64,000 nucleotides of DNA. Origin: Homalodisca vitripennis (Eukaryota > Arthropoda > Insecta > Hemiptera > Cicadellidae). This document shows positions 1-10,839 of the stretch, piece after piece; the first letter of the stretch is position 1; each line of letters begins with the position of its first letter. The stretch is from the NCBI RefSeq assembly GCF_021130785.1, contig NC_060213.1, forward strand, positions 115,584,501 through 115,648,500, written 5' to 3'. A program made the position numbers and the translations under genes. The notes under the pieces were generated by a model. It was not told the DNA's origin. It worked only from the letters and a program-made list of their open reading frames with translations, and ran no database searches.

Positions 1-727
1 TAACTTTGTAAAATTTGTTAAGCTAAATAAATAGTACTGCCAAGTGACAAAAAAGATTTTACATTTCAAGTTACATTTCAATATTCCTACACCACTTGAG
101 ACTTCCAACAGTTTTAGCTTTTCCAAAACATTTTTATGCCTTCTGTCACAGTTTAAGTTAGAAAATTAAAGATTAATGTACAAAAAATTTGATCTGTCCT
201 TATTTGCCTTTTTATGTAATTTAGTTAGCCATATATATGAAATATATAGTCAAGTGAATAACACCTTTGAATTCTATGAAAACATGATTATTGAGAAATA
301 TTATGAATATCAATAAAACACATGCATGCCACATGAAGTTAGAAACTGACCGTTATTAAAAACTACAAACAAACACACAAAATAATTAAATAAACAATAT
401 GTCAGTCTTAATAAACGATAAATTTAATACATGTAGATTTCAACCCTTTCTTAACCTTTTTGTGTTTAGAAGTCCCTGCTTATTAAGCAAAAAGCGAAGC
501 AGTATATGAAGAGTTTATAATTTGTACCTTATCTAGCTCTTAATCAGATATATAAAAGTAATACTTTTCTGTACCGGAAAGAACCATAAAGTGACTTCAA
601 ATAAAATTTAATATTTCCTGGTACTATACATATTTAATTACATTGAAAAAGTTCATTGAATGTTGTCTAAAATTCAAAATATAAAATTCAAGATAAAAAT
701 AAATATTCATTAAAAATAAATAAACAG
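1..727. other. AT-rich DNA, no gene seen
   Basis: No open frame, RNA gene, or clear repeat could be supported here. It precedes the first block that is shared with the 42 kb region. The last 70 bases show only weak resemblance to 42,190-42,257, so the duplication edge lies near here but cannot be fixed by eye. Confidence 0.5.
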
Positions 728-3700
728 CGGTGTTTTGTATATTTTTGGTATGTAAAACGTGTCCATGATTTTTTCCATCACATACTACATACAGGCTTTC
801 GGGACTCGTATTGAATTCATAATGTCACTCTGCACCAACATGATCTCTCCAACCACGTCACTGTTATTTTAACCTCAGCTATTTACCTAGCCCAAATAAT
901 ATTTCGTTTCAGTAACCATAGGTTTGTGATAAATGAGCTAGAATTTTGAAACAAAATACAGGGAATTTTACCATGTTTCAGTCAGTTAATCTTAGGCACT
1001 ACGGAGTTAACAACAATCTGTAACATTTTAATTGCTTAATGCAATCGATTAGTTATGGAATGCATGTCACATTGCACTGACGGTGTAATTCTTATGGGGT
1101 GCAGCCAACGTAACGCAGCAGCAGCTACTTATGAAAACTTTATTTGCCATACTTTGTAACCATTTGAATAATATTCACTGACCTTAATTTTTGTTAATTT
1201 TCTATTCCTTTAGCTTTTAATCTGAGTACCCATAACATATTCACACTTTCTATCCTAGTTACATGATCGAGATGATATAAATGCCTAGAACTGTGTAAGA
1301 CAACTAGTTGATTAATTGATTATATTAGTTAATTTAAGACAACATTTGTATGAAATGAAGCCTAAATGGATATGATTGGTCAGCGGTAAAAAAATTACAG
1401 TCTCTGAAGATACGGAAATAAAAGTATAAGTATTTTGTTCCAACAAGTGTTTTTTCATTATTTGTTGATTAACTCTTTAATCGAACCGTATTAAATGTAC
1501 TTCCGATATTATCGTAACTTGTAGGAACACTAATTCACTTAGTGTGATATCACATAGTATTATTACAATACAACAGAACATATAGTACGTACACAATAAA
1601 TAACACTCCGTGTTACAATATTCGGCAGGATTAAAGAATGTATAATTTATACTCACCTTCTACAATCTACTTTGTCTATAATTGAAACAATTATTTTTCA
1701 TCACGCTACGTGTTTTAAATATTGGTTTTTAGTCTATAAATAAATACCGATAATGCTATTTATATCGAACTTTTAAGTAGTAGTAATCCAAACACATTGC
1801 ATTTAAAACTGAAGTGTAAAAAGTTATAATTTTGTATTTTTTATGATTATTATAATTTATTTTTTATTTACGTATGTGCAATTTTAGTTGATGTAATGAC
1901 GGATAACTATTTTAAAATTATAATACGAAATATACCTAAAACCTCAAGCAGGGTGATAAGGCTGATTGGATGTTTCTTTTAATTTAATTTTAAAACGTAA
2001 ACAATATGAAAAAACTCAGATTAAAGTCGGTAAACTGAGAAGTTGTTCTTTTTTTTAGAAATACTCGTCTCCTCCATGTTTTTAAAGGAATGGCTTTCAA
2101 ACTTTATTCTATAATATCCATAAAATATCCATATATTTGTAGTAAGTCACAATCGATTCTGAAAGATATAGGCTACCAATCAGTGTAAAACTTAAATAAA
2201 TTATATATGTTTTAAGATGATTTGTTCACTCTCAAACACGTAGGTATTTACAAAAAAAACTTAAAGTCTTTTTGTAAACATAATTAATTGTGTACGTAAA
2301 AGATGGTGCAAGGAATAAATAAATGAATTACTTGTAAAATACTGTAAAAATAACGTAAAACATTAAAGTGTATTCTCGCAAAGTTAAATCGTTATGAATA
2401 CCATCCAGCTACACAGAGTTAACAATAGCAAAAACTTGTTCCCACTCTTAATTTATGAGCGCTGTTTTCACACAAAACAAATACAACAAGCATTTCCATT
2501 CATTGTTATAAAAATTACTAATGCAACCTTACGTTAAAATTATAACATGGTTTTTTTATAACGTATTATTTAGACTGCCTCGTTCAGGTCTTATAAAAAC
2601 GATAATTTCGCTATTTAAACAAATACAAATTTAAAAATATCAGGCATTGCACGTTTAGGACAAACTACGGGGAAATAGATAGAAAGGCAGAGTGACTGAA
2701 ATAAAGTTTTAACAGTTCCAAGAATTGGCTGAAAACCAAATTACTAAATAATTATTGTAACTTCACAGAAGCTCAGCCGACAAATATTACCTCATGATAC
2801 TCTTACCTTCGTAATTGAGCATTTAAAGAAATGCATTGTTTTTTTACTTTATATAACTCACAATCATCCCACAATTTCAACTTTTAAAAACCACTTCCAT
2901 ATATGGTAGAATTTTAAATATGAGTCATCTTCTGAAAAATTCAACCGTTTCAACTCCGAGTATTTGCGTTATACGTGAACTAGCAACTCCAGTAAGTTAC
3001 TCGCCAGAGCTCGTCAGCCCAATGTTATAGACAAGAGTAATTAGTGTTGTTAACAAGTTTCTAGATTTACCTTCAGGTAACTTAGTCAATATCCAGAGTA
3101 ATTAAATAAACATGACCAATCCGTGACTCTTTCTCTCTTTAGAGACAAATATTGAACGTCGTATTAACTATTCTAGTTGAGAGTTTTGTTTTTTAGTATA
3201 GCAGCCATAAAAACTTGTACTAGTATAACTAGTATAAAATAATGTAGTGGAACTATACGTTTGTGTACATATAAAAAAACAATACTGCTACAAAGTATAT
3301 GTTAACAAACTATAATTACTGCAAATAGCAATTACACTGTTTTAGAAACATATTACTCGTACATGTTCATGACTATTAATATTTATATAACGGTTCAAAA
3401 TTATTGAATTTATAATTTCTAAATTGTTAAGTAATCGTAACATGCCAACGACTAAAGTCGTCGTATAACATTTCATCACTAATAATTCATTTTCCGTTCA
3501 ATAATTCCAGATTTTACGCGAAAACTTTCCTGTGATGCACCGGAGGAGGTTTAAAATATATCTAACAATGAACTTGGTATTGTTCCCCTCGAAACTTGTA
3601 TACTTTTTTTTTTTTTTTTTAATTTGTAGCTACATAAACTTTATAGAATCACTGAATGAAATTATATTTCTCTGTTTTGTATCGCTTCTAAATTAATCTA

Positions 3701-3763
3701 GTAATTTATTGCAATGATTTCTTCACACCTACTGATAAATAAATGTGAATGAATTTTGGATGA

Positions 3764-3843
<80 letters not shown>

Positions 3844-3862
3844 GTGCGTGTTTGTGTTTGTG
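3764..3862. repeat. (TA)n/(TG)n microsatellite
   Basis: A short TA run passes into a TG run of roughly 35 units with one GG interruption, then decays into TTTG and TTTGTG variants. The histidine/threonine-rich frame that crosses it on the minus strand is an artefact of the repeat. A 17-base poly-T run lies at 3,604-3,620, upstream. Confidence 0.95.
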
Positions 3863-4032
3863 TTTTACTTTGATTTAAAAATGAATGACTAGGCAAAATT
3901 AATTTACTTATCAATTATTTATGCAAGTCTCTCATGTTTAAATCACTTATATTAATAGTATAAATGCTTCATATTTTCAGCAAATATTTAATTGAAGGAA
4001 GTTAATGATATATTATATATCCAACTAGAGTG

Positions 4033-4035
<3 letters not shown>

Positions 4036-4091
<56 letters not shown>

Positions 4092-4100
4092 TTATTTATT
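4036..4100. repeat. (TA)n microsatellite
   Basis: About 25 TA units followed by a TTTA run. A (TA)n tract occupies the matching position in the paralogous copy at 46,969-47,025, so the tract may predate the segmental duplication. The tyrosine/isoleucine frame through it is spurious. Confidence 0.95.
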
Positions 4101-5753
4101 GGCATCATAGATGTAGGGACATCATTCCAAATATTACGACTTTAGAAAATCACCATATACAAAAGAATACAGAAACCAATTTTCAGTTGTTGGAAGCTCA
4201 GAGCAAGGTAAATAACAACGTAAGTGTGAGACAATAAACTACGAGCGATTTGTCAGTGGCTTGAAAGTGGAAGTGAACTGTAAGATAAATCTTTGATACG
4301 GGAAATTGAGGTTATCAATCATGGTTATATGACCAGGGGAAGTAGATTAACGTTCTTCATAATGCTTGGTTTATTAATAGCTTCATTTCTGGAAATACTT
4401 ATGAATATGAATTGTTAAACACAGTAAGGATTGTTTAAATTTGTCGAATAAAATGTTTTTCATTAAATGAATAACACATTGTTACATTACCCATAATTTA
4501 ACTAAAACAATCAATATCCGTTTACATCCTCCGGAGAATAAGAATATTTAACAAGAGAGGGTTTAAATTTACCTACGTTACCCTTGTTTTTAATACTTAG
4601 CTCTCTTTAAAACTATAGCTCTCGGATGGTTTGAGCCCTTCACAACCGTCTGTATGTTGTACAGGGAAAACTATTATGTACCTAGAAATTGTCTGATAAT
4701 CAAGATAATAGAGATTGTTTAAAAGTCCGTGAGTTATTTTTAACAAAACACATCCCACCAGACTAGCCCAATTAATAATGTTACATTCGAAAAGAGCCTT
4801 GTAGGACTCAAACCTTCTCCTCTCTGTATAATCATACCGAAACATAATTTATGGAAAACGCTAGATGGGCCCCAAAATATCAACCGACAACTTTTTATCA
4901 AATATAGACGTGAAGATACACTGGACGTGAAACCACTCTGCTACAAACTTTGGTGAGACCGTGTAGAAGCATACGTATTCCACGTGACCGCTTATTAAGT
5001 TAAGCCTCTTAGCAATGTTCGATTTATGAGAATTTTCTTGTATTTCCACTTCTTCAGTCTCATAAAACACCCTTTGGCTTAGGAGGAACTCGAAAAGTGT
5101 GGTTCCTAAATGAAAATAACAAAACACAGTAAGAAGATTTCAAATTGCATCTTGAAAGCTTTTAATGCACAGCAAGTCATAACAGCTGTGTCAGATTCAA
5201 TAACAACACCAAATGTCCTAAACCTTTGTTTGTGGGTTAACTAAATACGTAGTTTTATATATAAAAATGGTGTTAAAAAATAACGATGTTATATTTAAGA
5301 AGCATATACGTCTCAGAAATTAGTCATTAGATTATGCTATGATCAATTGGTACAGTGAGACATTTATGTTTTAAGTGTTCTGTGAAGAATGCTAATTTAT
5401 TTTTCGGATATTATTAGCAATAAAAACAACGGGCAGGGAAGTATACATTTAGAATTTTTATTGGTAGGCAGAATCTAAAAACGAATCTAACATAACTAAT
5501 GCTTGATTTATAATATATATGGGGCAATAGTATACAATAAGCATATTGATTAATACACGGAATTTCTTGATTAGGTGAATACAGAATGATAATTTTAAGC
5601 TGGTTGTTAACAATGCCAATTTAAAATTATACAAATTTTAAGCTGGTATTGTACATGTTGAGTTTAGTTATACTTAACTTAGTATATATTTATATTTTTA
5701 TATATTCAACTTAGTTAACTTTTTTTTATTAACTTAGTATATATTTATAAATT

Positions 5754-6158
5754 TTGTACTGCCAATCTAACATATTATATTTAGAGTAAATTTTGTAGTG
5801 TTGCAATAATTATGAGTTCATGGACTAACGTGAGAAACTTTCTTTTAAATAGCTAAACATTTACATGAATTTACATTTTCGAAATTGTGAACATTTCAAT
5901 AGATATGGAATTGAAAATGATTAATGAACCCTAAAATATACTAAGTTGTTATGCCTCCGGCCCCACCGAACATGCCCCAGATGCCAGGACCTCCCAATAT
6001 GCCACCAATGCCTGGTCCACCAAATATGCCGCCTATACCCGGCGCCTCCACCATGTAAGGTTTGATAAGTTTGGTTTAGTTTAAGATTAAGGTTGTGACA
6101 TATTATGAGTAAGGGTTGCTGTGAGAGGATTTAATAATATGTTAGATTGGCAGTACAA
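5754..6158. repeat. 25-bp perfect inverted repeat
   Basis: Positions 5,754-5,778 are the exact reverse complement of 6,134-6,158 (core TACTGCCAATCTAACATATT). The arms are 355 bp apart and bracket the codon-rich island at 5,941-6,058. The right arm lies inside the tandem-duplicated unit and the left arm just outside it. No TA or other target duplication beside the arms was convincing, so a MITE is possible but not shown. Confidence 0.85.
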
Positions 6159-6515
6159 TACCCTTACATGAACTAACACATATTTTATTTGTGACATCTC
6201 ATTAAATTGATTAAAAATTGTAATTAACAATTGATTGGGTCAACCGATATATTAAGCACAAATTTTAATACCTTAATACTTTGAAGACATATTTCATCTT
6301 AATTTACTCATTACAATTTATTTTAAATTTAATTCATTATAACATTTACTAGTAAATTTTGTAGTGTTGTAATAATTATGAGTTCATGGACTAACGTGAG
6401 AAACCTTCTTTTAAATAGCTAAACATTTACATGAATTTACATTTTCGAAATTGTGAACATTTAAATAGATATAGAATTGAAAATGATTAATGAACCCATA
6501 AAATATACTAAGTTC
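5789..6515 (+). repeat. 564-bp period partial tandem duplication
   Basis: About 158 bases starting at 5,789 (TAAATTTTGTAGTGTTG) recur from 6,353 with only a handful of differences. They include the shared strings ATGAGTTCATGGACTAACG and AATGATTAATGAACCC. The copies diverge abruptly after ATATACTAAGTT. In the first copy that point leads straight into the GC-rich island at 5,951. In the second it leads into AT-rich sequence with a possible minus-strand splice donor. Similarity above 95 percent suggests a much younger event than the large segmental duplication around it. Confidence 0.85.
5941..6058. other. Codon-like island open on both strands (Pro/Met-rich or Gly-rich)
   Basis: This GC-rich island stands out in AT-rich flanks. 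On the plus strand, ATG at 5,951 opens a 35-codon frame ending in TAA at 6,056-6,058. It is made of 9-residue units of the type MPxMPGPPN and ends ASTM. On the minus strand, ATG at 6,054 opens a 37-codon frame ending in TAG at 5,943-5,941, made of units such as GIGGIFGGP. The repeat period is 27 bp. Differences between units fall on CCN and GGN third positions in both frames, so synonymous variation does not tell which strand codes. No convincing polypyrimidine tract precedes either frame. It may be a terminal exon, a retrocopied gene tail, or a chance minisatellite. I do not recognise the protein. Confidence 0.4.
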
Positions 6516-6529
6516 TTAAAATTACTTAC

Positions 6530-6724
6530 ATTTTATTCCACTTCACACTTATTACGCCTATAGATATTTTTCCGCACACGAACACCAACACTAGCACTCC
6601 CGAACTTCAGTTTTCGAATTCCCGTCCTCGACTTCCTCCTCTCTCCTCCTTGTTCTTCAGTTTTGATGTTGTTCTCCCGCCAGCTCATTGATCACGCCTC
6701 TGCCAAATCTCTCCATCATAATTG
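6530..6724. promoter_or_regulatory. GC-rich block with splice-donor-like sites on both strands
   Basis: A block of about 195 bp that is pyrimidine-rich on the plus strand and unlike its surroundings. At its right edge the plus strand reads ATTG|GTGAGTAAC, a strong donor match with GT at 6,725. At its left edge the minus strand reads AAAT|GTAAGTAA, with GT at 6,529-6,528. This is what overlapping, divergently transcribed first exons would look like. It could equally be a repeat or chance. No TATA box was identified. Neither strand has an open frame across the block. Confidence 0.3.
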
Positions 6725-7078
6725 GTGAGTAACAATTTTTCATATCAGCATGGCTGTCCCTTACATTGTCGCACGGTTTTTTTATAAATAAGCATTTCCG
6801 CTGCTTGAACAAGCACTTCCTGTTTGTTCACCATCGGTGTCTGGGCGGATGTGCGTATCCACTTACATCCGGAGGATGTTTGTCTCGAATTGTAATACAA
6901 GACTTCCTTTCCAGCAACTATCTGTACATCGATTCTATGAATTTTATTTTACTAATAATTACATATGTCTTACAATACTAAGTTAAGTATTATCACTGAT
7001 ACAACTAAGAAATTAATATATTTACAGCCAAAAGTGGTTAATTACTCCCACCTACTTAATAATAACGTCGACAAGACG

Positions 7079-7265
7079 GTTGCCATATCTCATCAAACCA
7101 AGTAGGTCACAAAGCGAGATCTTAGTCTGTGTGGCGCTGTCAAAACTAATCAGTGTCTAAGGGAAAGACGCAAAGTGAGACAGTAAAGTTGTGTCTGTTG
7201 CTATATCTCATCAACTCAAGTGGGTCAGACGGTGCGGTCTTAGTCTGTGTGGCGCTGCCAAAACT
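7079..7265 (+). repeat. Two 69-bp direct repeats, 118-bp period
   Basis: 7,079-7,147 and 7,197-7,265 share the strings ATATCTCATCAA and CTTAGTCTGTGTGGCGCTG and both end in CAAAACT, with about ten differences. They are separated by 49 unrelated bases. No other copy was noticed in the window. Function unknown. Confidence 0.75.
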
Positions 7266-7989
7266 TTCTTAACCTTAACTTCGATGTCATTTTTTTCCTG
7301 ATATCACCACCTCGGATAAAACTTTATTTTTGAGAACTAAAGAATACATGTTGTAGAAACTGATAAATGTATTAATTTTGACTTATAGACGTTATACACC
7401 TATTGGTTCACTCTCTATTGTACAAAATTATTTATAGTGTAAACTATAGTGTAAATTCCAACTATTCTTCAGTCAGTTTTACGTAAAACGACATAATGTT
7501 TCGTTTACAATTCATTTTAATGATTTGATGACTTCTATATAAATACCAATTGTGTATCTTTCAAATATAAGCTACAGATTAACAGATTGGAAAATCTTGT
7601 TTGTATAAAGATTAAGTAAAATATCTTTATAAACCACTCCCCAGTATTTAATCAGATTTCTTTATCATTTTTTATGAAGTCTAGAACCGAATTCCAAAAC
7701 ATATGAGATACTAGTATGTTGTTACTCATACCTTAGTACGGATTACCATTCATTATTAGTTTTATTAAGATAATTTTAAACTAAAGTTTTTTCTCGCATC
7801 CACTTTAAAGTTTAAGGGTAACTGATTAAAATCTCTGTAGTATTCCAAAATTATTGATTATGCAAAATTTCAGTGGCCATAGGCATTTTTATTGTACTAG
7901 CTGTATCTAGATATTAGCAAAATTAAAATAGGAGTATTAGATATAAACAAACTTACGTAAAAAATGTAACAAGGTCATGATAAATATCA

Positions 7990-8150
7990 CTACCAAGAGC
8001 TTTTAATAGTATAAGGCATAACGAGGCTGTGAAAATTGGCGTGAGTCAGCATTACTGAGCTCACCCTTAACGCCCACTACGAGGGCAGCGTGGGTGACTG
8101 ACGTCAGAAATAGGACCTAGACTTGGGGTGCTCTTAATATCTACGCACCC
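7990..8150 (+). repeat. Interspersed repeat, copy a of three
   Basis: Shares the strings AACGAGGCTG, GTGAGTCAGCA, CCCACTACGAGGGCAG and GTGGGTGA with 48,080-48,237. The same element is found reverse-complemented at 56,275-56,400. The core contains a TGACGTCA-like motif (TGACGTCAG here, ATGACGTCAT in the second copy). The third copy lies outside the segmental duplication and is inverted, so this is a dispersed element as well as part of the duplicated block. No tRNA promoter or terminal inverted repeat was seen, and its class is unknown. Confidence 0.75.
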
Positions 8151-8344
8151 TTTATAGCTTTAAAAATTTTAATAATATGGTTCTTATTGAATTTACAACT
8201 TTCATACATAACATAAAATCCAAACAATGAAACCTATTTCAGATTACAAAAAATATCTAGTAATGTTTTTTATCGAACTAAGAAATGGAAGCCAGATGTT
8301 TTGTGGATTTAATAATGCTGCATAATGGTATATTCTTTGCACAT

Positions 8345-9010
8345 TATCAATACTAGATGTTACCCACGGTCTCACACGCAATTTTGCAAATCAAAATCCT
8401 TATAATACCTGGTAAAATTACTTATGATGTAATATGATGAAGTTCTATTGTAGTTTTTTTCCAAATGTATATGAGTATATATTACGTTCGTATCACTTCA
8501 GTGCTCATGCTTAAGATTTTCAAAGTTTAAACCTGTCTCCTATATCATGTTTTGGATGTTTAAGAGCATTTCCCCACAGCTGACCCTGCCTTGAGCATTG
8601 ATTCAAAAATTTATGTCTCGGAAATCTGATTTAGTCACAAAGCGCTTACTTTCAATCCCTTGTCATGTAGAATGGTGTAACATATTCCAGTGCCGTAGTA
8701 ATTTTTGGCATTGTCTTTTCGAAGAAAAATTATGGACATACATTGTATAAGAAGCCTACGTCGATAAAGAAAATATGTACTTACGACCTATAGAATCACT
8801 TACTGCCTCATTTGAGTTTAATTTATTGTCCCGATGAAGTAACTATAATCGTATACAACTGTCGGAAATCAAATAAGGTCAAAAAGCGTCTAATTCTGGC
8901 TATTATAATCTATTCTTGACGTATGATATTTTCAGTTCCATAGTTAAGTTCCCCTTGTTGTCCTGATGACAAAAATGTACATGTATACGTAGGACTGAGA
9001 AGTCTATTAC
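8345..9010 (+). repeat. Interspersed repeat with GTTACCC-type end
   Basis: Begins ACTAGATGTTACCC then CGG and a CAATTTT(G/C)CAAA motif, followed by ATATGATGAAGT. The same order is seen in reverse complement at 35,000-35,950. Further in, GTCGGAAATC and GTCTCGGAAATC units with GGTCAAAAAGCG recur about 260 bp apart, so the body has degenerate internal repeats. Elements ending in (C)TAG next to GTTACCCGCGG are common in arthropod genomes. The terminal CTAG|T on the minus strand would suit a Helitron-like 3' end, but no hairpin or 5' end was confirmed. Confidence 0.5.
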
Positions 9011-9589
9011 ATTTTAAGGGGTAATGCTACCTACTTCCTGTCTAATTCCGTCATAACGGGGAGTTCTTAAAAATTTTACGCAACTTTTGCAAAATAATCG
9101 GCCATAAGATAATAAGTTGTGCAATCTTGTTCTTTTTAGGTGTAAAACTTTTCTGAGGAAAATGGATCGTTGAGGCATATTAATGTTCATTGCACTTTTT
9201 TCCTGTTAAAAGGCCCTATCATAATGTCAAGGAAGCCTACTAGTTTAGCGTAACGTAAAGATATTCACAGTTTTGATCATTAAGATTGGTTTTATAACAG
9301 TGTTTAAACAATAATTATTGAATTAGTTGTTTTAAATGTAACAATGGTGCAAACTGGATTAAAAGTTAGACATTAACTTCGTATTCGATATCTGCACTAC
9401 ACTACTGATCAAAGCACTGTATAATTAATATTTTATGGAATTTAAATATAATCCGATGTCTCAGCCTATTTGTATAGTTATATCTGAATGTGTCAAGAGT
9501 TGTTTAAAGTCATTTAAATATGGTTTATTAAATTGTACCGTTATTATAGCACATATATTATATTAATTTGGAGCTAATACTTTATAAAT

Positions 9590-10330
9590 CAAAACAACTT
9601 TTCGGAAATACTTGATTTATTCCGAATTAGAGTTCACCAAAATTTTAACAAAGTTTACAAACTTTAGATTTGATTTTCTTCAAAAACTTCTCACAATCGA
9701 TCAAATCTAATTAAGAGTCAGATCAAAAAAAGAATTAAAATTAAAATGAAACTAAAAATGTATACTTCTCCAAAAATGGTTTAAATTAACAAAATAAAAT
9801 AAAAAGTTCTCTTCTCAAAATATTCAAAATCAATATAACACAAAACTTGATATTAACTTTACGACCAAAATTTAGTTCACAATACTTCAAAAATTGAATT
9901 AATTCTCAGACTCTGTAATATGGGAAATTTTACAAATTTAATCACAACAGTATAAAATAAAAGATATTAACTAAACGCTGGTACGGGACTTACTACTTTG
10001 AAGACTATGGAGGCTGATAGGAAACTAAAAACGCACTAAAGAAAATTAAAACTTGATTTGAATTTACACTCGATTAAAAGAATTACTCTAGATCCCAAAC
10101 TATAGGATTATAGTAGAGAACCACCACCGCTTCTCTACTCGACGTCTGCACCTTCTCGTTGTGGCTTCAAGTCTGCGCTCCCTCTCTCCACCCAACAGGT
10201 TCGGAACGTATCACCGTAGATAACACGATCAGCTGATTGACCGGTCTCGAACCAACAAACAATGTCCACGCACCACGTCTAGTTAACAAAGAGCCTACTT
10301 CCTACCGCGATTCAGCATGAATAATTACGA
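9590..10330 (-). repeat. LTR-like block with strand-skewed composition (tentative)
   Basis: Read on the minus strand, a GC-rich head (10,100-10,330) is followed by about 500 bases rich in T and G and poor in C, ending in GGAATAAATC near 9,615, which contains an AATAAA signal. A block with the same architecture lies at 16,560-17,500. This pattern resembles the long skewed leader or U5 region of some insect LTR retrotransposons. No TG...CA ends or target duplications could be fixed, and the two blocks do not align base for base, so the call stays tentative. Confidence 0.25.
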
Positions 10331-10369
10331 CCACGGTACAAAATATAAATACCAAATTTCTTTCAAACA

Positions 10370-10537
10370 TAAAAACAACCCATGGAAATGTTCAAACATT
10401 TTCCTTCTTTATCAGAGATTTGTAACCCTCCTCTGATTTTGTGGAATATTTTACAAAACAATTTATCCGAATAATCCCATCCGTTCTTGACATTAGCTCT
10501 TAGCAACACATTTTGCGATTCATTGTTATTTAAAAGA
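10370..10537 (-). mobile_element. Helitron 5'-end fragment
   Basis: On the minus strand the sequence starts A|TCTTTTAAATAACAATGAA at 10,537 and continues with AATGTGTTGCTAAG, AAGAACGGATGG and TTTTGTAAAATATTCC. The intact Helitron at 22,985-28,491 has the same order in its first 150 bases (TC start, ATGAAT, AATGTGTTGGTAAG, AACGGGTGG, then a TTTTTGTAAAATG-like run). The fragment stops near 10,370 and no 3' hairpin follows, so it is truncated. The 67-codon minus frame over it is a shadow of this terminal sequence. It sits just left of the last segmental-duplication block, which begins at about 10,570. Confidence 0.7.
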
Positions 10538-10839
10538 TAATATTGTTTATATTGTGCTGTTAACATATGATATACATGCCTTATTCAGTTCAAGTATATT
10601 TTTGTAAATTTCAGTAATAAGACAATCCTTTAAGGTTATAGGTAACTTTATCAAAGCTCGATCCATTGCAAACATTTGCAATCCAAATATACGTTTCTTC
10701 TTTGAACCTTCTGGACCGGGCAATGCAGATGGTTCACTGGTCTATATAACGTAAACCGCAATGCTTACTTGTCCCATTGACTTTTTTTAAACGTTTATAT
10801 AAAATTTAAGTTAAAAATTAACAGCTTTCTTTAATTTGT

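Larger units (their letters stand above)
728..10830 (+). repeat. Diverged segmental duplication, copy 1
   Basis: A series of blocks in this interval matches blocks at 42,258-49,680 in the same order and orientation. Seen pairs: 728-866 with 42,258-42,396; 1,970-2,560 with 43,130-43,745; 2,930-3,160 with 45,870-46,110; the (TA)n tract at 4,036 with that at 46,969; 4,160-4,440 with 47,190-47,480; 5,145-5,250 with 47,760-47,870; 7,990-8,150 with 48,080-48,237; 10,570-10,830 with 49,415-49,680. Identity looks like 70-85 percent inside blocks, with unalignable stretches between. Offsets drift from about 41.5 to 43.2 and back to 38.8 kb, which shows later insertions and deletions in both copies. 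No protein-coding sequence is shared between the copies. The simplest reading is one old tandem duplication of non-coding DNA rather than many dispersed repeats, because the order is kept over some 10 kb. Confidence 0.75.

Noticed and set aside
3729..4237. Frames with poly-His/Thr and poly-Tyr/Ile runs
   Set aside because: They are translations of (TG)n and (TA)n microsatellites. The same applies to frames at 19,447-19,687, 46,890-47,108 and 58,114-58,359.
4597..5127. Two adjacent minus frames of 82 and 88 codons as a split gene
   Set aside because: No shared family signature, no splice sites joining them, and the composition is not coding-like.
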